Of a DNA stretch of 49,537 nt, positions 18,770 to 28,485 are shown one piece after another. The notes beneath the pieces were generated by a model, which was not told where the DNA came from, did no database searches, and was given only the letters and a program-made list of their open reading frames with translations. The first letter of the stretch is position 1. Each line of letters begins with the position of its first letter. The position numbers were made by a program, and so were the translations under genes. This stretch comes from Methylotenera sp. RIFCSPLOWO2_02_FULL_45_14 (GTDB lineage: Bacteria > Pseudomonadota > Gammaproteobacteria > Burkholderiales > Methylophilaceae): the NCBI GenBank assembly GCA_001803395.1, contig MHBU01000019.1:1-49537 (forward strand), given 5' to 3'.

Positions 18770-19576
18770 ATGAAAATTAGTTTTATTGGTGGTGGCAATA
18801 TGGCGCGTGCCATTATTGGCGGATTAAAGCACAACAACTTTGAGATGTCTGCGATTACAGTTTTAGAATTAAATGCACAAAAACGCGCAGAATTAGCTCA
18901 AGAGTTTAATGTACAAGTTACCGACACTTATGCCGATTTTAACAACACTGATGTCATTGTGTTGGCAGTTAAACCGCAACAATTGAAAGAAGTGTGTAGT
19001 CAATTAAGCCCGGTTTTACAATCGCAGTTGGTTGTTTCAATCGCGGCAGGCGTAAGGAGCAAAGACATCTCACGCTGGCTAAATCATTATCATGCAATCG
19101 TACGCGTCATGCCCAATACACCGGCACAGATTCAAGCTGGCGTTTCAGCACTGTACGCCATGTCCAACGTGAACCAAGCGCAACGTGAAAAAGCGAATAC
19201 GATATTGGCCGCTGTCGGTAAAACTTTATGGCTTGATGATGAAGGTAAAATGGATGCTGTGACTGCCATTTCAGGCAGCGGCCCAGCCTATGTATTTTAT
19301 TTGATAGAAGCGCTGCAAGAAGCAGGCGTACAATTAGGGCTTGGGGACGAGGCGGCTAATATGCTGGCACTACAAACCTTTGCTGGCGCCAGTTTACTTG
19401 CTGTACAAAGCGCTGACAGCGTCAAAACGCTACGTGCGCAAGTCACATCCAAGGGCGGCACAACAGAGCAAGGCATTCTTGCTTTAGAAGCTGCAAACAT
19501 CAAAAGCGCTATTAGCAAGGCCGCTAAAGCTGCTGCAGATAAATCCATCGCGCTTGGGGATCAACTTGGTCAATAA
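18770..19576 (+). CDS. proC: pyrroline-5-carboxylate reductase
   Basis: Catalyses the last step of proline synthesis with NAD(P)H. The start is placed at the second ATG (18770), which has GGGG about 10 nt upstream and gives MKISFIGGGNMARAI, the normal family N terminus; the first ATG at 18746 would add 8 residues. The Rossmann glycine motif is at residues 6-11. The C-terminal signature AVTAISGSGPAYVFYLIEAL and the substrate segment around QVTSKGGTTEQGI are intact. Length 268 aa matches E. coli ProC. Confidence 0.96.
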   Translation: MKISFIGGGNMARAIIGGLKHNNFEMSAITVLELNAQKRAELAQEFNVQVTDTYADFNNTDVIVLAVKPQQLKEVCSQLSPVLQSQLVVSIAAGVRSKDISRWLNHYHAIVRVMPNTPAQIQAGVSALYAMSNVNQAQREKANTILAAVGKTLWLDDEGKMDAVTAISGSGPAYVFYLIEALQEAGVQLGLGDEAANMLALQTFAGASLLAVQSADSVKTLRAQVTSKGGTTEQGILALEAANIKSAISKAAKAAADKSIALGDQLGQ

Positions 19577-19597
19577 GTAAGTGAGAAAGTAACCATC

Positions 19598-20179
19598 ATG
19601 CTCAATAACGCTATTATATTTCTACTGCAAGCCGTGCTGGGGTTACTAACCATTGCCTTCTTGCTACGTTTTTACTTTCAACTCACAAAAGTTTCGTTTC
19701 AAAACCAAGCCGCGCAAATGATTGTGTCGCTGACCAATTTTGCAGTCAAGCCACTGCGTCGCATTGTGCCTAGCTTACGCAAACTGGATATTTCTACGCT
19801 AATGCTGGCCTACCTCACGCAGTTAATACTTACCGTGAGTTTGTTATGGCTTAAGGGCTTTCCATTACTTATTGCTGACAATCAAATTTGGCTCGTGATT
19901 TTAGGTGTAAGCCTTATCGGCGTTGTCAGCCTTAGCCTTTCAATTTTTTTATACGCCGTATTACTACAAGCTATTCTAAGCTGGGTAAACCCTCACACGC
20001 CGATCGCGCCCATTTTAAATAGCTTAACTTATCCCATCCTGAATTTTTTAAGAAAATACATTCCCCCTGCCGCCAACTTTGACCTTAGTCCACTCGTATT
20101 TATTTTAGCGGCACAATTATTGCTTACCACTGTTCTAATCCCATTAGAAAACAACTTGTTATCAACTTTGGTAAACTAA
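19598..20179 (+). CDS. yggT: YggT family integral membrane protein
   Basis: A 193-aa membrane protein with two YggT repeats, each having two hydrophobic segments: residues about 5-25 and 65-85, then about 100-130 and 160-180. Repeat signatures include LRFYFQLTKVSFQNQ with VKPLRRIVP in the first half, and LSWVNPHTPIAPILNSLTYP in the second. The function is not established; in many bacteria it sits next to proC. It precedes the dynamin-like gene by 8 bp, so they probably share a transcript. Confidence 0.92.
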   Translation: MLNNAIIFLLQAVLGLLTIAFLLRFYFQLTKVSFQNQAAQMIVSLTNFAVKPLRRIVPSLRKLDISTLMLAYLTQLILTVSLLWLKGFPLLIADNQIWLVILGVSLIGVVSLSLSIFLYAVLLQAILSWVNPHTPIAPILNSLTYPILNFLRKYIPPAANFDLSPLVFILAAQLLLTTVLIPLENNLLSTLVN

Positions 20180-20187
20180 GATGCAAT

Positions 20188-22182
20188 ATGAGCATACATA
20201 TCTCGAATAGCGCATCCAATCAGGCTGAGATTATGATTTCAAACTTAAGCACAAAAATAAATGAATATAGCCAATGGCGTGAAAATCTCATTGCCACCAT
20301 TGACGCATTCATTGATTGGTCAGGCCATGCAGAGGCGTTAAACGCAATACAAGTATTAAGACTTTACGATATCAAAGAGGTTTTAAAAAAAGACCAGTTG
20401 GTGTTGGCATTTCTTGCAGAGTTTTCACGCGGAAAAACTGAAACCATCAACGCCTTATTTTTTTCAGACTTTAATCAACGTTTGCTTCCCAGCGAGCCAG
20501 GTCGCACCACGATGTGTCCTACTGAAATTTTCTGGGATGCCCACGAGGAACCCTGTATCAAACTGTTACCGATAGAAACCAGAAGCACAGATGATACCCT
20601 CGCTTACCTAAAATCAACACTAGATGTTTGGCATAAAATTCGCTTAGACACAGCGTCAGCAAGTGCCATGAAAGAAACCTTGCACGCATTAGTGCAAAAA
20701 AAAGAAGTGCCTCTCGAAACTGCTAAAAAACTTGGGTTTTGGAATGAAGACGACCCAAGTATGATTCGCCTACTTGCCGAAAAAGGCATGGTTGAAATCC
20801 CTGTGTGGCGGCATGCGCTTATAAACTACCCGCACCCATTACTTAAAAATGGATTAGTCGTCATTGACACACCTGGCTTAAACACCATGGGAGCAGAGCC
20901 TGAGCTTACGCTAAGCATTATTCCTAACGCACAAGTTGTGTTGTTTTTAACCGCAGCCGATACTGGCATCACCAAATCTGACATGCAAATTTGGACAGAC
21001 TATGTGAAAAAGCGTGCCGCACACAAACTCGTAGTGTTGAATAAAATTGATATTTTATGGGATGGCCTGGAAACGGACGCGGAAGTAGAAGCGCTCATTC
21101 AAAAACAAATTAAAAATACCGCACATATACTAGACTTAGATGCTGAAAATATTTTCGCCATTTCAGCACAAAAAGCCCTTGTTGCCAAAATTAAAAAAAA
21201 TGATGCTCTGCTTAAACGCAGCGGCGTTACTTTCTTAGAAAATTCGCTTGCAGACCTCATGGTCTCGTCAAAGCATGAAATTTTAGGCCGTGCCGTCGTC
21301 ACCACATGCTCGAATATGATTCAATCATCAAACAAGTTAGCGCAAATTCGTGTCAGCAGTATCAAAAACCAACTGGCTGAACTGCACGAATTACAAAACA
21401 AAAACCGTGACATTTCAAAAGCAATTTTAGCCAAAGTAGTGGCCGAACGTAAACGTTACGAGGCATCGATGCTTACGTTTAACCAAGGCAGTGAAAAAAT
21501 CACAAAATTAAGCGGTAAATTACTGCGCCATTTAAGTTCAGGTTATTTAAACACCACGTTAGCGCAAACCAAGCAGGACATGGGTGACCGTTGGACAACG
21601 GTAGGCTTAAATAAAAGTATGCGCGAGATTACACGCTTAGCCAGCAATCTTGCTGAGGCAATCAGCATTGAAGGTCGCACCATCAAAAAACATGCGGACG
21701 ACTTATATCACTTATTTCAGAGAAAGCATGGCTTTGAAAAAACTGAAGCCATTGAGCTTGATATGAGTAAATTTATCAAAAATATGCAAGCACTTGAAAA
21801 AGTGACAGCAGAGTTTTGTAGTAACCCGGCGAATATTCTGACTGAAAAACATTTTTTAATCCGTCGATTTTTTTTAGGCTTGGGCGTGCAAATTCAAGCT
21901 GTTTTTGAACAAGCACAGTTGGATTGCAACCTTTGGTTGAACCAAGTGATTGGTGAGTTAAAGGATCAAATCAATGTGCACAAAAGTGCACTTGATACGC
22001 GCGCAGAATCTCTGATGGAATCTCACAATAGTACTGATAAGTTACTTGAAAATCTTGAATTAGCTGAAAAAGAACTTGCCAAATATCAAGCGCAATCAAA
22101 TCAACTGGATGCCATCTTGCTAAAGTTGATGCACTGCGTTAAGTTCAGCCCAGAAAAACCACAAGCTACTATAACTTCATAA
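20188..22182 (+). CDS. dynamin-like GTPase
   Basis: A 664-aa protein of the bacterial dynamin-like superfamily. The GTPase domain (about residues 60-360) has G1 AEFSRGKT (77-84), a switch-I-like GRTTMCPTE (106-114), G3 DTPGLNT (227-233) and G4 NKID (285-288). A long helical region follows, strongly charged and coiled-coil prone near residues 620-650. The first glycine of the usual GxxxxGK(S/T) is alanine here. No clear membrane span is seen, though the FLIRRFFLGLGVQIQAVF stretch (about 550-570) could be a paddle. Relatives remodel or protect membranes, but this protein's job is unknown. An internal Met at residue 16 is an alternative start. Its stop lies 3 bp from that of the converging rng gene. 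Confidence 0.85.
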   Translation: MSIHISNSASNQAEIMISNLSTKINEYSQWRENLIATIDAFIDWSGHAEALNAIQVLRLYDIKEVLKKDQLVLAFLAEFSRGKTETINALFFSDFNQRLLPSEPGRTTMCPTEIFWDAHEEPCIKLLPIETRSTDDTLAYLKSTLDVWHKIRLDTASASAMKETLHALVQKKEVPLETAKKLGFWNEDDPSMIRLLAEKGMVEIPVWRHALINYPHPLLKNGLVVIDTPGLNTMGAEPELTLSIIPNAQVVLFLTAADTGITKSDMQIWTDYVKKRAAHKLVVLNKIDILWDGLETDAEVEALIQKQIKNTAHILDLDAENIFAISAQKALVAKIKKNDALLKRSGVTFLENSLADLMVSSKHEILGRAVVTTCSNMIQSSNKLAQIRVSSIKNQLAELHELQNKNRDISKAILAKVVAERKRYEASMLTFNQGSEKITKLSGKLLRHLSSGYLNTTLAQTKQDMGDRWTTVGLNKSMREITRLASNLAEAISIEGRTIKKHADDLYHLFQRKHGFEKTEAIELDMSKFIKNMQALEKVTAEFCSNPANILTEKHFLIRRFFLGLGVQIQAVFEQAQLDCNLWLNQVIGELKDQINVHKSALDTRAESLMESHNSTDKLLENLELAEKELAKYQAQSNQLDAILLKLMHCVKFSPEKPQATITS

Positions 22183-22185
22183 GCG

Positions 22186-23637
22186 CTACATCAAAATAAT
22201 ATCAAATGATTCTTGGCTGTAATTTGATTCAGCCTGTAATGAAATTGGCTTACCAATAAAATCAGATAAATTCGCCAGACTTTGTGACTCTTCATCCAGC
22301 AACATGTCGATAACTTTAGGGGCAGCAAGCACACGTAACTCGCGTGCGTTAAACTGGCGAGCTTCGCGTAATAACTCACGTAAAATTTCATAACATACCG
22401 TTTGCGCGGTTTTCTGTTCGCCACGCCCTTGGCAGGCAGTGCAGGGTTCACACAGAATATGCGCCAAACTCTCACGCGTGCGTTTGCGTGTCATCTCGAC
22501 CAAACCTAATGGTGTAAAACCGTTCACCCCAGTACGGGCACGGTCACGTGCCACGGCCTTTTGCAATTCCTCCAGCACGGCTTCACGTTGCGCGTCTTCA
22601 TCCATATCAATAAAATCGATGATAATAATGCCGCCCAAGTTTCTTAAACGTAACTGGCGTGCAATTGATTGTGCAGCTTCAAGATTGGTTTTAAAAATGG
22701 TGTCCGATAGATTTTTACCGCTTACAAAACTGCCTGTGTTCACATCTACCGTCGTTAATGCTTCCGTTTGATCAAATATCAGATAGCCGCCAGATTTAAG
22801 TTCCACCTTGCGTGACATCGCTTTTTCAATTTCTTGCTCAATGTTATATAAGTCAAAAAGCGGGCGCTCACCTTGGTAATGAACCAACTTATCCAAAGCC
22901 GTCATCGCATATAAATTAGCAAAATCTACCAGCTTCTGATAAGTCTCACTGGAGTCAACGCGTACTGTCTCGGTGTCTGCGCACACCACATCGCGCAACA
23001 CGCGCATCGGTAAATTCAAGTCCTGAAAAATCAGCGCGCGCTCAGGTACCAGGATGCTTTGTGCGCGGATATGTGCCCATGTTTTAGTTAAATAATCTAT
23101 ATCAGCGAGCAATTCTTCATCGGTCGCCGTTTCAGACATGGTTCTAATGATGTAACCACCAATGTGGTTTTCTGGTAAAAGCCCAAGTAAGCGTGCTTTT
23201 AATAATTCACGCTCAGCTTCAGCCTCAATCCGTTGCGATACACCAATATGATCCTGTTGCGGCAAATACACGAGGAATCGCCCAGCGATGCTAATTTGCG
23301 TGGTCAGCCTTGCGCCCTTGGTGCCTATCGGCTCTTTAATAACCTGCACCATCAAAGACTGTCCTTCATGCAACACTTCTTGAATTGGCCGCTGTACTTC
23401 GGAATCACCACACTCAAGAATATCGCCAGCATGCAAAAAAGCAGCACGTTGCAAGCCCATTTCCACAAAGGCAGATTGCATACCAGGCAATACACGACAC
23501 ACAACGCCACGATATATATTGCCGACCAAACCCAAAGATGAACTACGCTCTATTTGCAACTCTTGCATGACGCCATTTTCCATCATGGCAATACGCGTTT
23601 CTTGCGGGGTAACGTTAATTAGTATTTCTTCACTCAA
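22186..23637 (-). CDS. rng: ribonuclease G
   Basis: A 483-aa endoribonuclease of the RNase E/G family, acting in 16S rRNA 5' maturation and mRNA decay. An S1 RNA-binding domain occupies about residues 35-125. Catalytic metal Asp motifs appear in VDVNTGSFVSG and IIIIDFIDMD. The zinc-link cysteines are in CEPCTACQGRG, and the C-terminal domain then ends with no RNase E-style scaffold, so this is RNase G. It is preceded by maf, as in enterobacteria (yhdE-rng). Confidence 0.96.
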   Translation of the reverse strand: MSEEILINVTPQETRIAMMENGVMQELQIERSSSLGLVGNIYRGVVCRVLPGMQSAFVEMGLQRAAFLHAGDILECGDSEVQRPIQEVLHEGQSLMVQVIKEPIGTKGARLTTQISIAGRFLVYLPQQDHIGVSQRIEAEAERELLKARLLGLLPENHIGGYIIRTMSETATDEELLADIDYLTKTWAHIRAQSILVPERALIFQDLNLPMRVLRDVVCADTETVRVDSSETYQKLVDFANLYAMTALDKLVHYQGERPLFDLYNIEQEIEKAMSRKVELKSGGYLIFDQTEALTTVDVNTGSFVSGKNLSDTIFKTNLEAAQSIARQLRLRNLGGIIIIDFIDMDEDAQREAVLEELQKAVARDRARTGVNGFTPLGLVEMTRKRTRESLAHILCEPCTACQGRGEQKTAQTVCYEILRELLREARQFNARELRVLAAPKVIDMLLDEESQSLANLSDFIGKPISLQAESNYSQESFDIILM

Positions 23638-23687
23638 TTTGTACTCAAATCATTCATTTTTAGTTTTAGTTATCATTTCAAGTTTAA

Positions 23688-24290
23688 TTACAAAACTATC
23701 AACTGGTGTTTTCTCAGCAAAACCGCTGTCTCATAAATTGGCAAACCCATCACGCCAGTATAACTGCCTTCTATACGTTTAATCCAAGCGCCGGCTAATC
23801 CTTGTATGCCATAGCTACCCGCCTTATCTAGATGTTCATCCGATGCAATATAACAATCAATTTGTGTCGTTGAAAGCGCCATCATTTCCACAGTGGTCGT
23901 GGATAATACAACTTCAATCGTACCTGCGAATGCTAACGCTACGGCTGTATGCACTTGATGCACGCTACCTGATAATGCTTGCAACATGCGGCGTGCATCA
24001 TCGTCACTTTCAGGTTTACCTAAAACCTGCCCTGCCAATACCACCGTAGTATCTGCCGCCAACACAGGATGCGCTCTTTCTGCAGCGGGCTGCCTTTGCC
24101 AGCATGCTGCTGCCTTTTCATGTGCCAATCTTGTGACATAAGCTTCTGGGGATTCATCCAACAGTTGCGTTTCATCAATGTCTGCTGGCGCAGTTTTGCA
24201 ATGCAATCCAATTTGCCTTAACAACTCCACGCGACGTGGACTGCGTGAGGCAAGATAAATGGTTGGCTGGGTACGAATTTTGTTACTCAT
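23688..24290 (-). CDS. maf: Maf-like nucleoside triphosphate pyrophosphatase (YhdE type)
   Basis: A 200-aa house-cleaning pyrophosphatase. LASRSPRRVELLRQ (residues 13-26) is the Maf phosphate-binding loop, AADTTVVLAGQVLGKP holds the catalytic Asp region, and KAGSYGIQGLAG with EGSYTGVMGLPI are typical of the YhdE branch, which hydrolyses dTTP, UTP and related pyrimidine triphosphates. The context directly upstream of rng supports this branch over YceF. Confidence 0.93.
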   Translation of the reverse strand: MSNKIRTQPTIYLASRSPRRVELLRQIGLHCKTAPADIDETQLLDESPEAYVTRLAHEKAAACWQRQPAAERAHPVLAADTTVVLAGQVLGKPESDDDARRMLQALSGSVHQVHTAVALAFAGTIEVVLSTTTVEMMALSTTQIDCYIASDEHLDKAGSYGIQGLAGAWIKRIEGSYTGVMGLPIYETAVLLRKHQLIVL

Positions 24291-24365
24291 ATCGGCACTT
24301 TAATTTACTATGCACAAATTGACAAAGATTTAATTGCGTCATCGCTTAATTTTATAAGGCATTGC

Positions 24366-25001
24366 ATGACAGACTGGGCTGCTCTTTTCAAAATCACCAT
24401 TGCTTTATTTGCCATTGTTAATCCCATTGGCAGTGTGCCAATTTTCATCAGCGCTACTAATGGCTGGAGTGTTAATGACCGCGCAAAAACCGCAAAGACA
24501 GTCGCCTTCACCGTATTTATCGTACTGGCTGTTTCCGCTTTTTTTGGTGATACGATTCTGCATTTTTTTGGCGTCACCATCCCTTCTTTTCAGGTCGGGG
24601 GCGGAATTTTGCTGATGTTAATTGCCATTTCCATGATGCATGGCAAACAAAGCGGCACCCGCCAAACGCCGGAAGAAGCACAAACACTGGCGGAGCGCGA
24701 GGTCATTGCCATTGTGCCGCTCAGCATCCCTTTGCTGGCAGGGCCTGGTGCCATTAGCAACATGATTATTGCCGCCCAGCAAAACAGCAGTTTTACTGGG
24801 CACTTTTCTTTAATTATTCCCATCTTTATTATCTGCATCATCATTTGGCTGGTATTAAGGTTGTCTGTCGCTATATCCAATAGACTGGGCACCATAGGCA
24901 TTAACATTGTCACGCGCTTAATGGGTTTGATTTTGGCGGCAATGGCTGTTGAGTTTATTGCACATGGGCTAGTTGGCCTATTTCCAAAACTGTTTGCATA
25001 A
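24366..25001 (+). CDS. MarC family (UPF0056) membrane protein
   Basis: A 211-aa inner-membrane protein with six hydrophobic segments and the family features FAIVNPIGSVPIFIS in helix 1 and PLSIPLLAGPGAISNMI at about residues 118-134. Members are named after MarC but the original link to antibiotic resistance was not upheld, and the substrate is unknown. It is divergent from maf, with 75 bp between the starts, and is followed by a nudix gene. Confidence 0.9.
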   Translation: MTDWAALFKITIALFAIVNPIGSVPIFISATNGWSVNDRAKTAKTVAFTVFIVLAVSAFFGDTILHFFGVTIPSFQVGGGILLMLIAISMMHGKQSGTRQTPEEAQTLAEREVIAIVPLSIPLLAGPGAISNMIIAAQQNSSFTGHFSLIIPIFIICIIIWLVLRLSVAISNRLGTIGINIVTRLMGLILAAMAVEFIAHGLVGLFPKLFA

Positions 25002-25078
25002 ACACTGATAAACAGTACACGCTCAAACCCTCTGCTTCGGGTTAAAATAGCAACAACTTAAATATTAAGACACACATC

Positions 25079-25522
25079 ATGCAATGGATGCCCCATGCCA
25101 CTGTTGCGGCAATTGTTGAAGACAACGGCAAATTCTTACTGGTAGAAGAAACTACCGACCGTGGTAACCGCTTTAATCAGCCGGCTGGCCATTTGGAAGA
25201 TAATGAAACGCTGATTGAAGCGGTGGTTCGCGAGACCATGGAAGAAACTGCCTATAGCTTTAACCCAACCGCGTTATTAGGTGTTTATCATTGGAAGCAT
25301 GAGCATAACGACACGACCTACCTACGCTTCGCCTATATCGGTCAGGTTAGCGATCATCAACCAGGACTTGCGTTGGATGAAGGCATTATTCGTGCCGTAT
25401 GGATGACGGCAGATGAAATTCGCAGTAAAGTCATGCTGATGCGTAGCCCGCAAGTGCTTACCTGTATTGAAGACTATTTAAATGGGCAACGTTTTCCATT
25501 GTCTGTTGTCACCCACCTGTAA
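25079..25522 (+). CDS. nudJ: Nudix hydrolase, NudJ-like
   Basis: A 147-aa Nudix protein. The Nudix box spans residues 37-59, with GHLEDNETL, then RETMEE (51-56) as the metal-binding core. The opening [21 protein letters not shown] and the linkage to mnmA match E. coli NudJ (YmfB), which hydrolyses phosphates from nucleoside tri- and diphosphates and from HMP pyrophosphate. The substrate here is inferred from family and context only. The stop codon is 10 bp before the mnmA ATG. Confidence 0.9.
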   Translation: MQWMPHATVAAIVEDNGKFLLVEETTDRGNRFNQPAGHLEDNETLIEAVVRETMEETAYSFNPTALLGVYHWKHEHNDTTYLRFAYIGQVSDHQPGLALDEGIIRAVWMTADEIRSKVMLMRSPQVLTCIEDYLNGQRFPLSVVTHL

Positions 25523-25532
25523 ACTTAAACTT

Positions 25533-26657
25533 ATGAACCTAAACACCCCAAACTTGAATAAATTGCAAAAAAAGAAAATTGTTGTTGGCCTGTCAGGTGG
25601 CGTTGACTCATCTGTCACCGCCTTGCTACTCAAGCAACAAGGCTATGAAGTGACAGGTCTTTTCATGAAAAACTGGGAAGATGATGACACCGATGAATAC
25701 TGCTCAAGTAAACAAGATTTAATTGATGCCGTATCTGTTGCCGATAAAATTGGCATTGACATTGAAGCCGTTAATTTTAGTAAAGAATACAAAGACCGCG
25801 TATTTTCTAATTTTTTAAGCGAATACCAAGCTGGGCGCACCCCCAACCCGGATATTCTTTGTAATGCCGAAATTAAATTCAAAGCGTTTTTGGATCATGC
25901 CATGAGCATGGGCGCAGACTTAATCGCTACGGGTCACTATGCACAAGTGCGCGAAAATCCACTCAAACCTGGTTTGTTTCAACTGATGAAAGCCGATGAC
26001 GGCAGCAAAGATCAAAGCTATTTTCTGTATCGTTTAAACCAAGCGCAACTGTCTAAAACACTATTTCCACTGGGCACATACTTAAAGCGTGAGGTACGTG
26101 AAATTGCACGTGAAGCTGGACTTATCAATGCAGAGAAAAAAGACTCGACGGGAATTTGCTTTATTGGCGAGCGTCCGTTTCAAGAGTTTTTAAGCAAATA
26201 CCTACCGCGCAAACCTGGCGACATCAAAACACCAGAAGGTAAATTAATGGGTCGCCATGAAGGCCTGATGTACTACACATTAGGACAACGCCAAGGCTTA
26301 AAAATAGGCGGCAGCCGCGATAGTAACGGTGAACCTTGGTTTGTTGCAGCCAAAGATATGGCAAAAAACGAACTCATCGTGGTGCAAGGTCACGAACATC
26401 CGCTATTGCTCAATGATGGACTGTTAGCGAGCCAACTGACATGGATAGATCCAGAACCGCCGATTACCAACTGGGTCTATGCCGCAAAAACCCGCTATCG
26501 CCAACCTGACGCACCTTGCGAAATTGACCGCATTACCGAAAATGAAATTGAAATTAGATTTGGACAAAAACAATGGGCCATCACGCCAGGTCAATCAGCC
26601 GTGGTATATGAAAGTAATGTTTGTCTAGGTGGCGGGATTATCACCGCAGCCATTTAA
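25533..26657 (+). CDS. mnmA: tRNA-specific 2-thiouridylase MnmA
   Basis: Thiolates U34 of tRNAs for Lys, Glu and Gln. The start is set at ATG 25533, just past the nudJ stop; a longer frame starting at 25482 would overlap nudJ by 41 bp and add 17 residues the family lacks. The PP-loop is SGGVDSS at residues 21-27. The two catalytic cysteines are visible in [12 protein letters not shown] and [13 protein letters not shown]. Length 374 aa is close to E. coli MnmA. Confidence 0.96.
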   Translation: MNLNTPNLNKLQKKKIVVGLSGGVDSSVTALLLKQQGYEVTGLFMKNWEDDDTDEYCSSKQDLIDAVSVADKIGIDIEAVNFSKEYKDRVFSNFLSEYQAGRTPNPDILCNAEIKFKAFLDHAMSMGADLIATGHYAQVRENPLKPGLFQLMKADDGSKDQSYFLYRLNQAQLSKTLFPLGTYLKREVREIAREAGLINAEKKDSTGICFIGERPFQEFLSKYLPRKPGDIKTPEGKLMGRHEGLMYYTLGQRQGLKIGGSRDSNGEPWFVAAKDMAKNELIVVQGHEHPLLLNDGLLASQLTWIDPEPPITNWVYAAKTRYRQPDAPCEIDRITENEIEIRFGQKQWAITPGQSAVVYESNVCLGGGIITAAI

Positions 26658-26788
26658 AGAAATAGTTTAGCGGTATTGTTACTGGCACCGTTTAAATGGC
26701 ATCAGAATTCATTAGCAAAATAAGGTTCATATAGCTTACGTTCTTAGTAAATAACCTCACGCAGCTTTCTGGCTTATTAGATAAAACT

Positions 26789-26811
26789 ACAGGCATTATT
26801 TTAATGCCTGT
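26789..26811 (-). terminator. Rho-independent terminator downstream of the GST gene
   Basis: A perfect 10-bp stem (ACAGGCATTA / TAATGCCTGT) with a 3-nt loop. On the minus strand it is followed by TAGTTTTATC, and it lies 37 bp past the GST stop. The T-run is short, and mnmA converges from the other side. The remainder of 26658-26788 shows no gene. Confidence 0.65.
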
Positions 26812-26847
26812 CTATTGATGCAACCAAATTGATCAATGAGTAATGAA

Positions 26848-27480
26848 TTAGCTTGCCACTGGCAAGCTGTCTTTAAAAGACTGGCGTTTAAGTAAATTAG
26901 TATGCAAGCGCTCTAAGTTTGGATAATCTGCTGCCAAGTTAATGACTGAGCTAAACCTTAAATTCACATAACCCAGCATACAGCCCACGGCAATATCCGC
27001 TAAGCTAAAGGTGTCACCCACACACCATTTATTTTGACCTAATTCATGATTTTTACCCAACTCATCGTTCAATGCTGATAAACCACGTGTTACCTTATCC
27101 ATTTGCTTGAGTATGAGTGCAGGGTCTTGCATGGCCTCTGTTTTGCGCTGCTCTAACATCGCCGCAACCGCCGCATCACACACGCCATCAGCAAGTGCTT
27201 CCCACCTACGCACGGCGGACTTTGAACTGTTATCCTTAGGAATCAAATGTGCGACGGGGTTACGATTATCTAAATACTCAGCAATCACGCGTGAGTCGTA
27301 CAAACTATCACCATCAGCTAATATCAACACTGGCACTTTACCTAACGGGTTGTATTGCTTAACTGGGCAATCAGGGTCAGCCAACACCACTTCTTGCAAA
27401 GTGATTTCGATGTGTTTTTCTGCAGCTACGATGCGCACTTTACGTGCGTATGGACTATTCACGGTATATAAAAGCTTCAT
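26848..27480 (-). CDS. glutathione S-transferase family protein
   Basis: A 210-aa protein with an N-terminal thioredoxin-like domain: MKLLYTVNSPYARKVRIV with the likely active Ser/Tyr region, then NPLGKVPVLI with the cis-Pro, and DSRVIAEYLD with the gamma-glutamyl-binding motif. The C-terminal helical domain contains FSLADIAVGCMLGYVN, the conserved N-capping/hydrophobic staple. It resembles the YibF-like GST group. The substrate is unknown. It is divergent from nadC. Confidence 0.9.
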   Translation of the reverse strand: MKLLYTVNSPYARKVRIVAAEKHIEITLQEVVLADPDCPVKQYNPLGKVPVLILADGDSLYDSRVIAEYLDNRNPVAHLIPKDNSSKSAVRRWEALADGVCDAAVAAMLEQRKTEAMQDPALILKQMDKVTRGLSALNDELGKNHELGQNKWCVGDTFSLADIAVGCMLGYVNLRFSSVINLAADYPNLERLHTNLLKRQSFKDSLPVAS

Positions 27481-27553
27481 AATATTTTACTGATGTTATT
27501 GTTACGATTGATTGAATGTTTGGTAGCATTATAATTCAATCACAGCCACCTTC

Positions 27554-28438
27554 ATGACAACAATGACACTATTTAACAATTACTACCCATACGGGTCAAA
27601 AGCGTTTCATTTGCTGGTGCAAAGCCAGGTGGATTCCGCGCTGAAAGAAGACATTGGCACTGGCGACCTTACTGTGCAACTTGTTCCAGCCATGCAAGTG
27701 GTGAGTGCAACAATTATTGCACGTGAATCAGCTGTGATTTGCGGTATTGATTGGGTAAACACTTGTTTTAAGTTAATTGATGCCAAGGTAAGTATTGATT
27801 GGATGGTCACTGAAGGTGAGCGTGTACAACCAGATCAGGTGCTATGTAAAATTCAAGGCTTAGCCCGATCAATACTCACTGCAGAACGCTGTGCACTCAA
27901 CTTTTTACAAACACTCTCTGCCACAGCAACTGCAACACGCCAGTACGTTGATGCGATTGCTGGGTCAAACGCTCAAATTTTAGACACGCGTAAAACCATT
28001 CCAAATTTAAGATTGGCGCAAAAATACGCAGTCACGGTGGGTGGTGGCCACAATCAACGCCTTGCTTTATACGATGGCATTTTAATCAAAGAAAATCACA
28101 TTGCCGCAGCAGGTAGTATTAGCGCGGTGATGCAAGCTGCTTTGATACTCAATGCAGGCAAACCCATACAGATTGAAGTTGAAAACTTAGACGAACTCAA
28201 ACAAGCCCTTGATGCAGGTGCGACTAGTATTTTATTGGATAACTTTAGTCCTGATCTACTCCGCAATGCTGTAGAAATCAATGTTGCAAATGGTAAAAAA
28301 GCCGTTTTAGAAGCCTCTGGTGGCATCACTTTAAAAAATGTACGTGAAATAGCCCTGACTGGTATTGATCGTATCTCAATAGGGGCAATCACAAAAAACA
28401 TACAAGCAATTGATTTGTCGATGCGCGTTAAAATTTAA
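27554..28438 (+). CDS. nadC: nicotinate-nucleotide pyrophosphorylase (carboxylating)
   Basis: Makes nicotinate mononucleotide from quinolinate and PRPP in NAD synthesis. EDIGTGDLT near residue 33 is the family N-terminal signature. The active-site parts RSILTAERCALNFLQTLS, LDTRKTIPNLR and KYAVTVGGGHNQR are intact, as are LIKENHI and LEASGGITLKNVREIA. The 294-aa product has a slightly long N terminus, and a second ATG three codons later is possible. An orphan secretion ATPase gene follows 47 bp downstream. Confidence 0.96.
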   Translation: MTTMTLFNNYYPYGSKAFHLLVQSQVDSALKEDIGTGDLTVQLVPAMQVVSATIIARESAVICGIDWVNTCFKLIDAKVSIDWMVTEGERVQPDQVLCKIQGLARSILTAERCALNFLQTLSATATATRQYVDAIAGSNAQILDTRKTIPNLRLAQKYAVTVGGGHNQRLALYDGILIKENHIAAAGSISAVMQAALILNAGKPIQIEVENLDELKQALDAGATSILLDNFSPDLLRNAVEINVANGKKAVLEASGGITLKNVREIALTGIDRISIGAITKNIQAIDLSMRVKI

Positions 28439-28485
28439 GTGCATGTTAAGATACATCGGGTCAATAAAGAACAAAGGCAATTCAA

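Noticed and set aside
25482-25532. Upstream start of mnmA
   Set aside because: It overlaps nudJ by 41 bp and adds residues absent from the MnmA family; ATG 25533 is the natural start.
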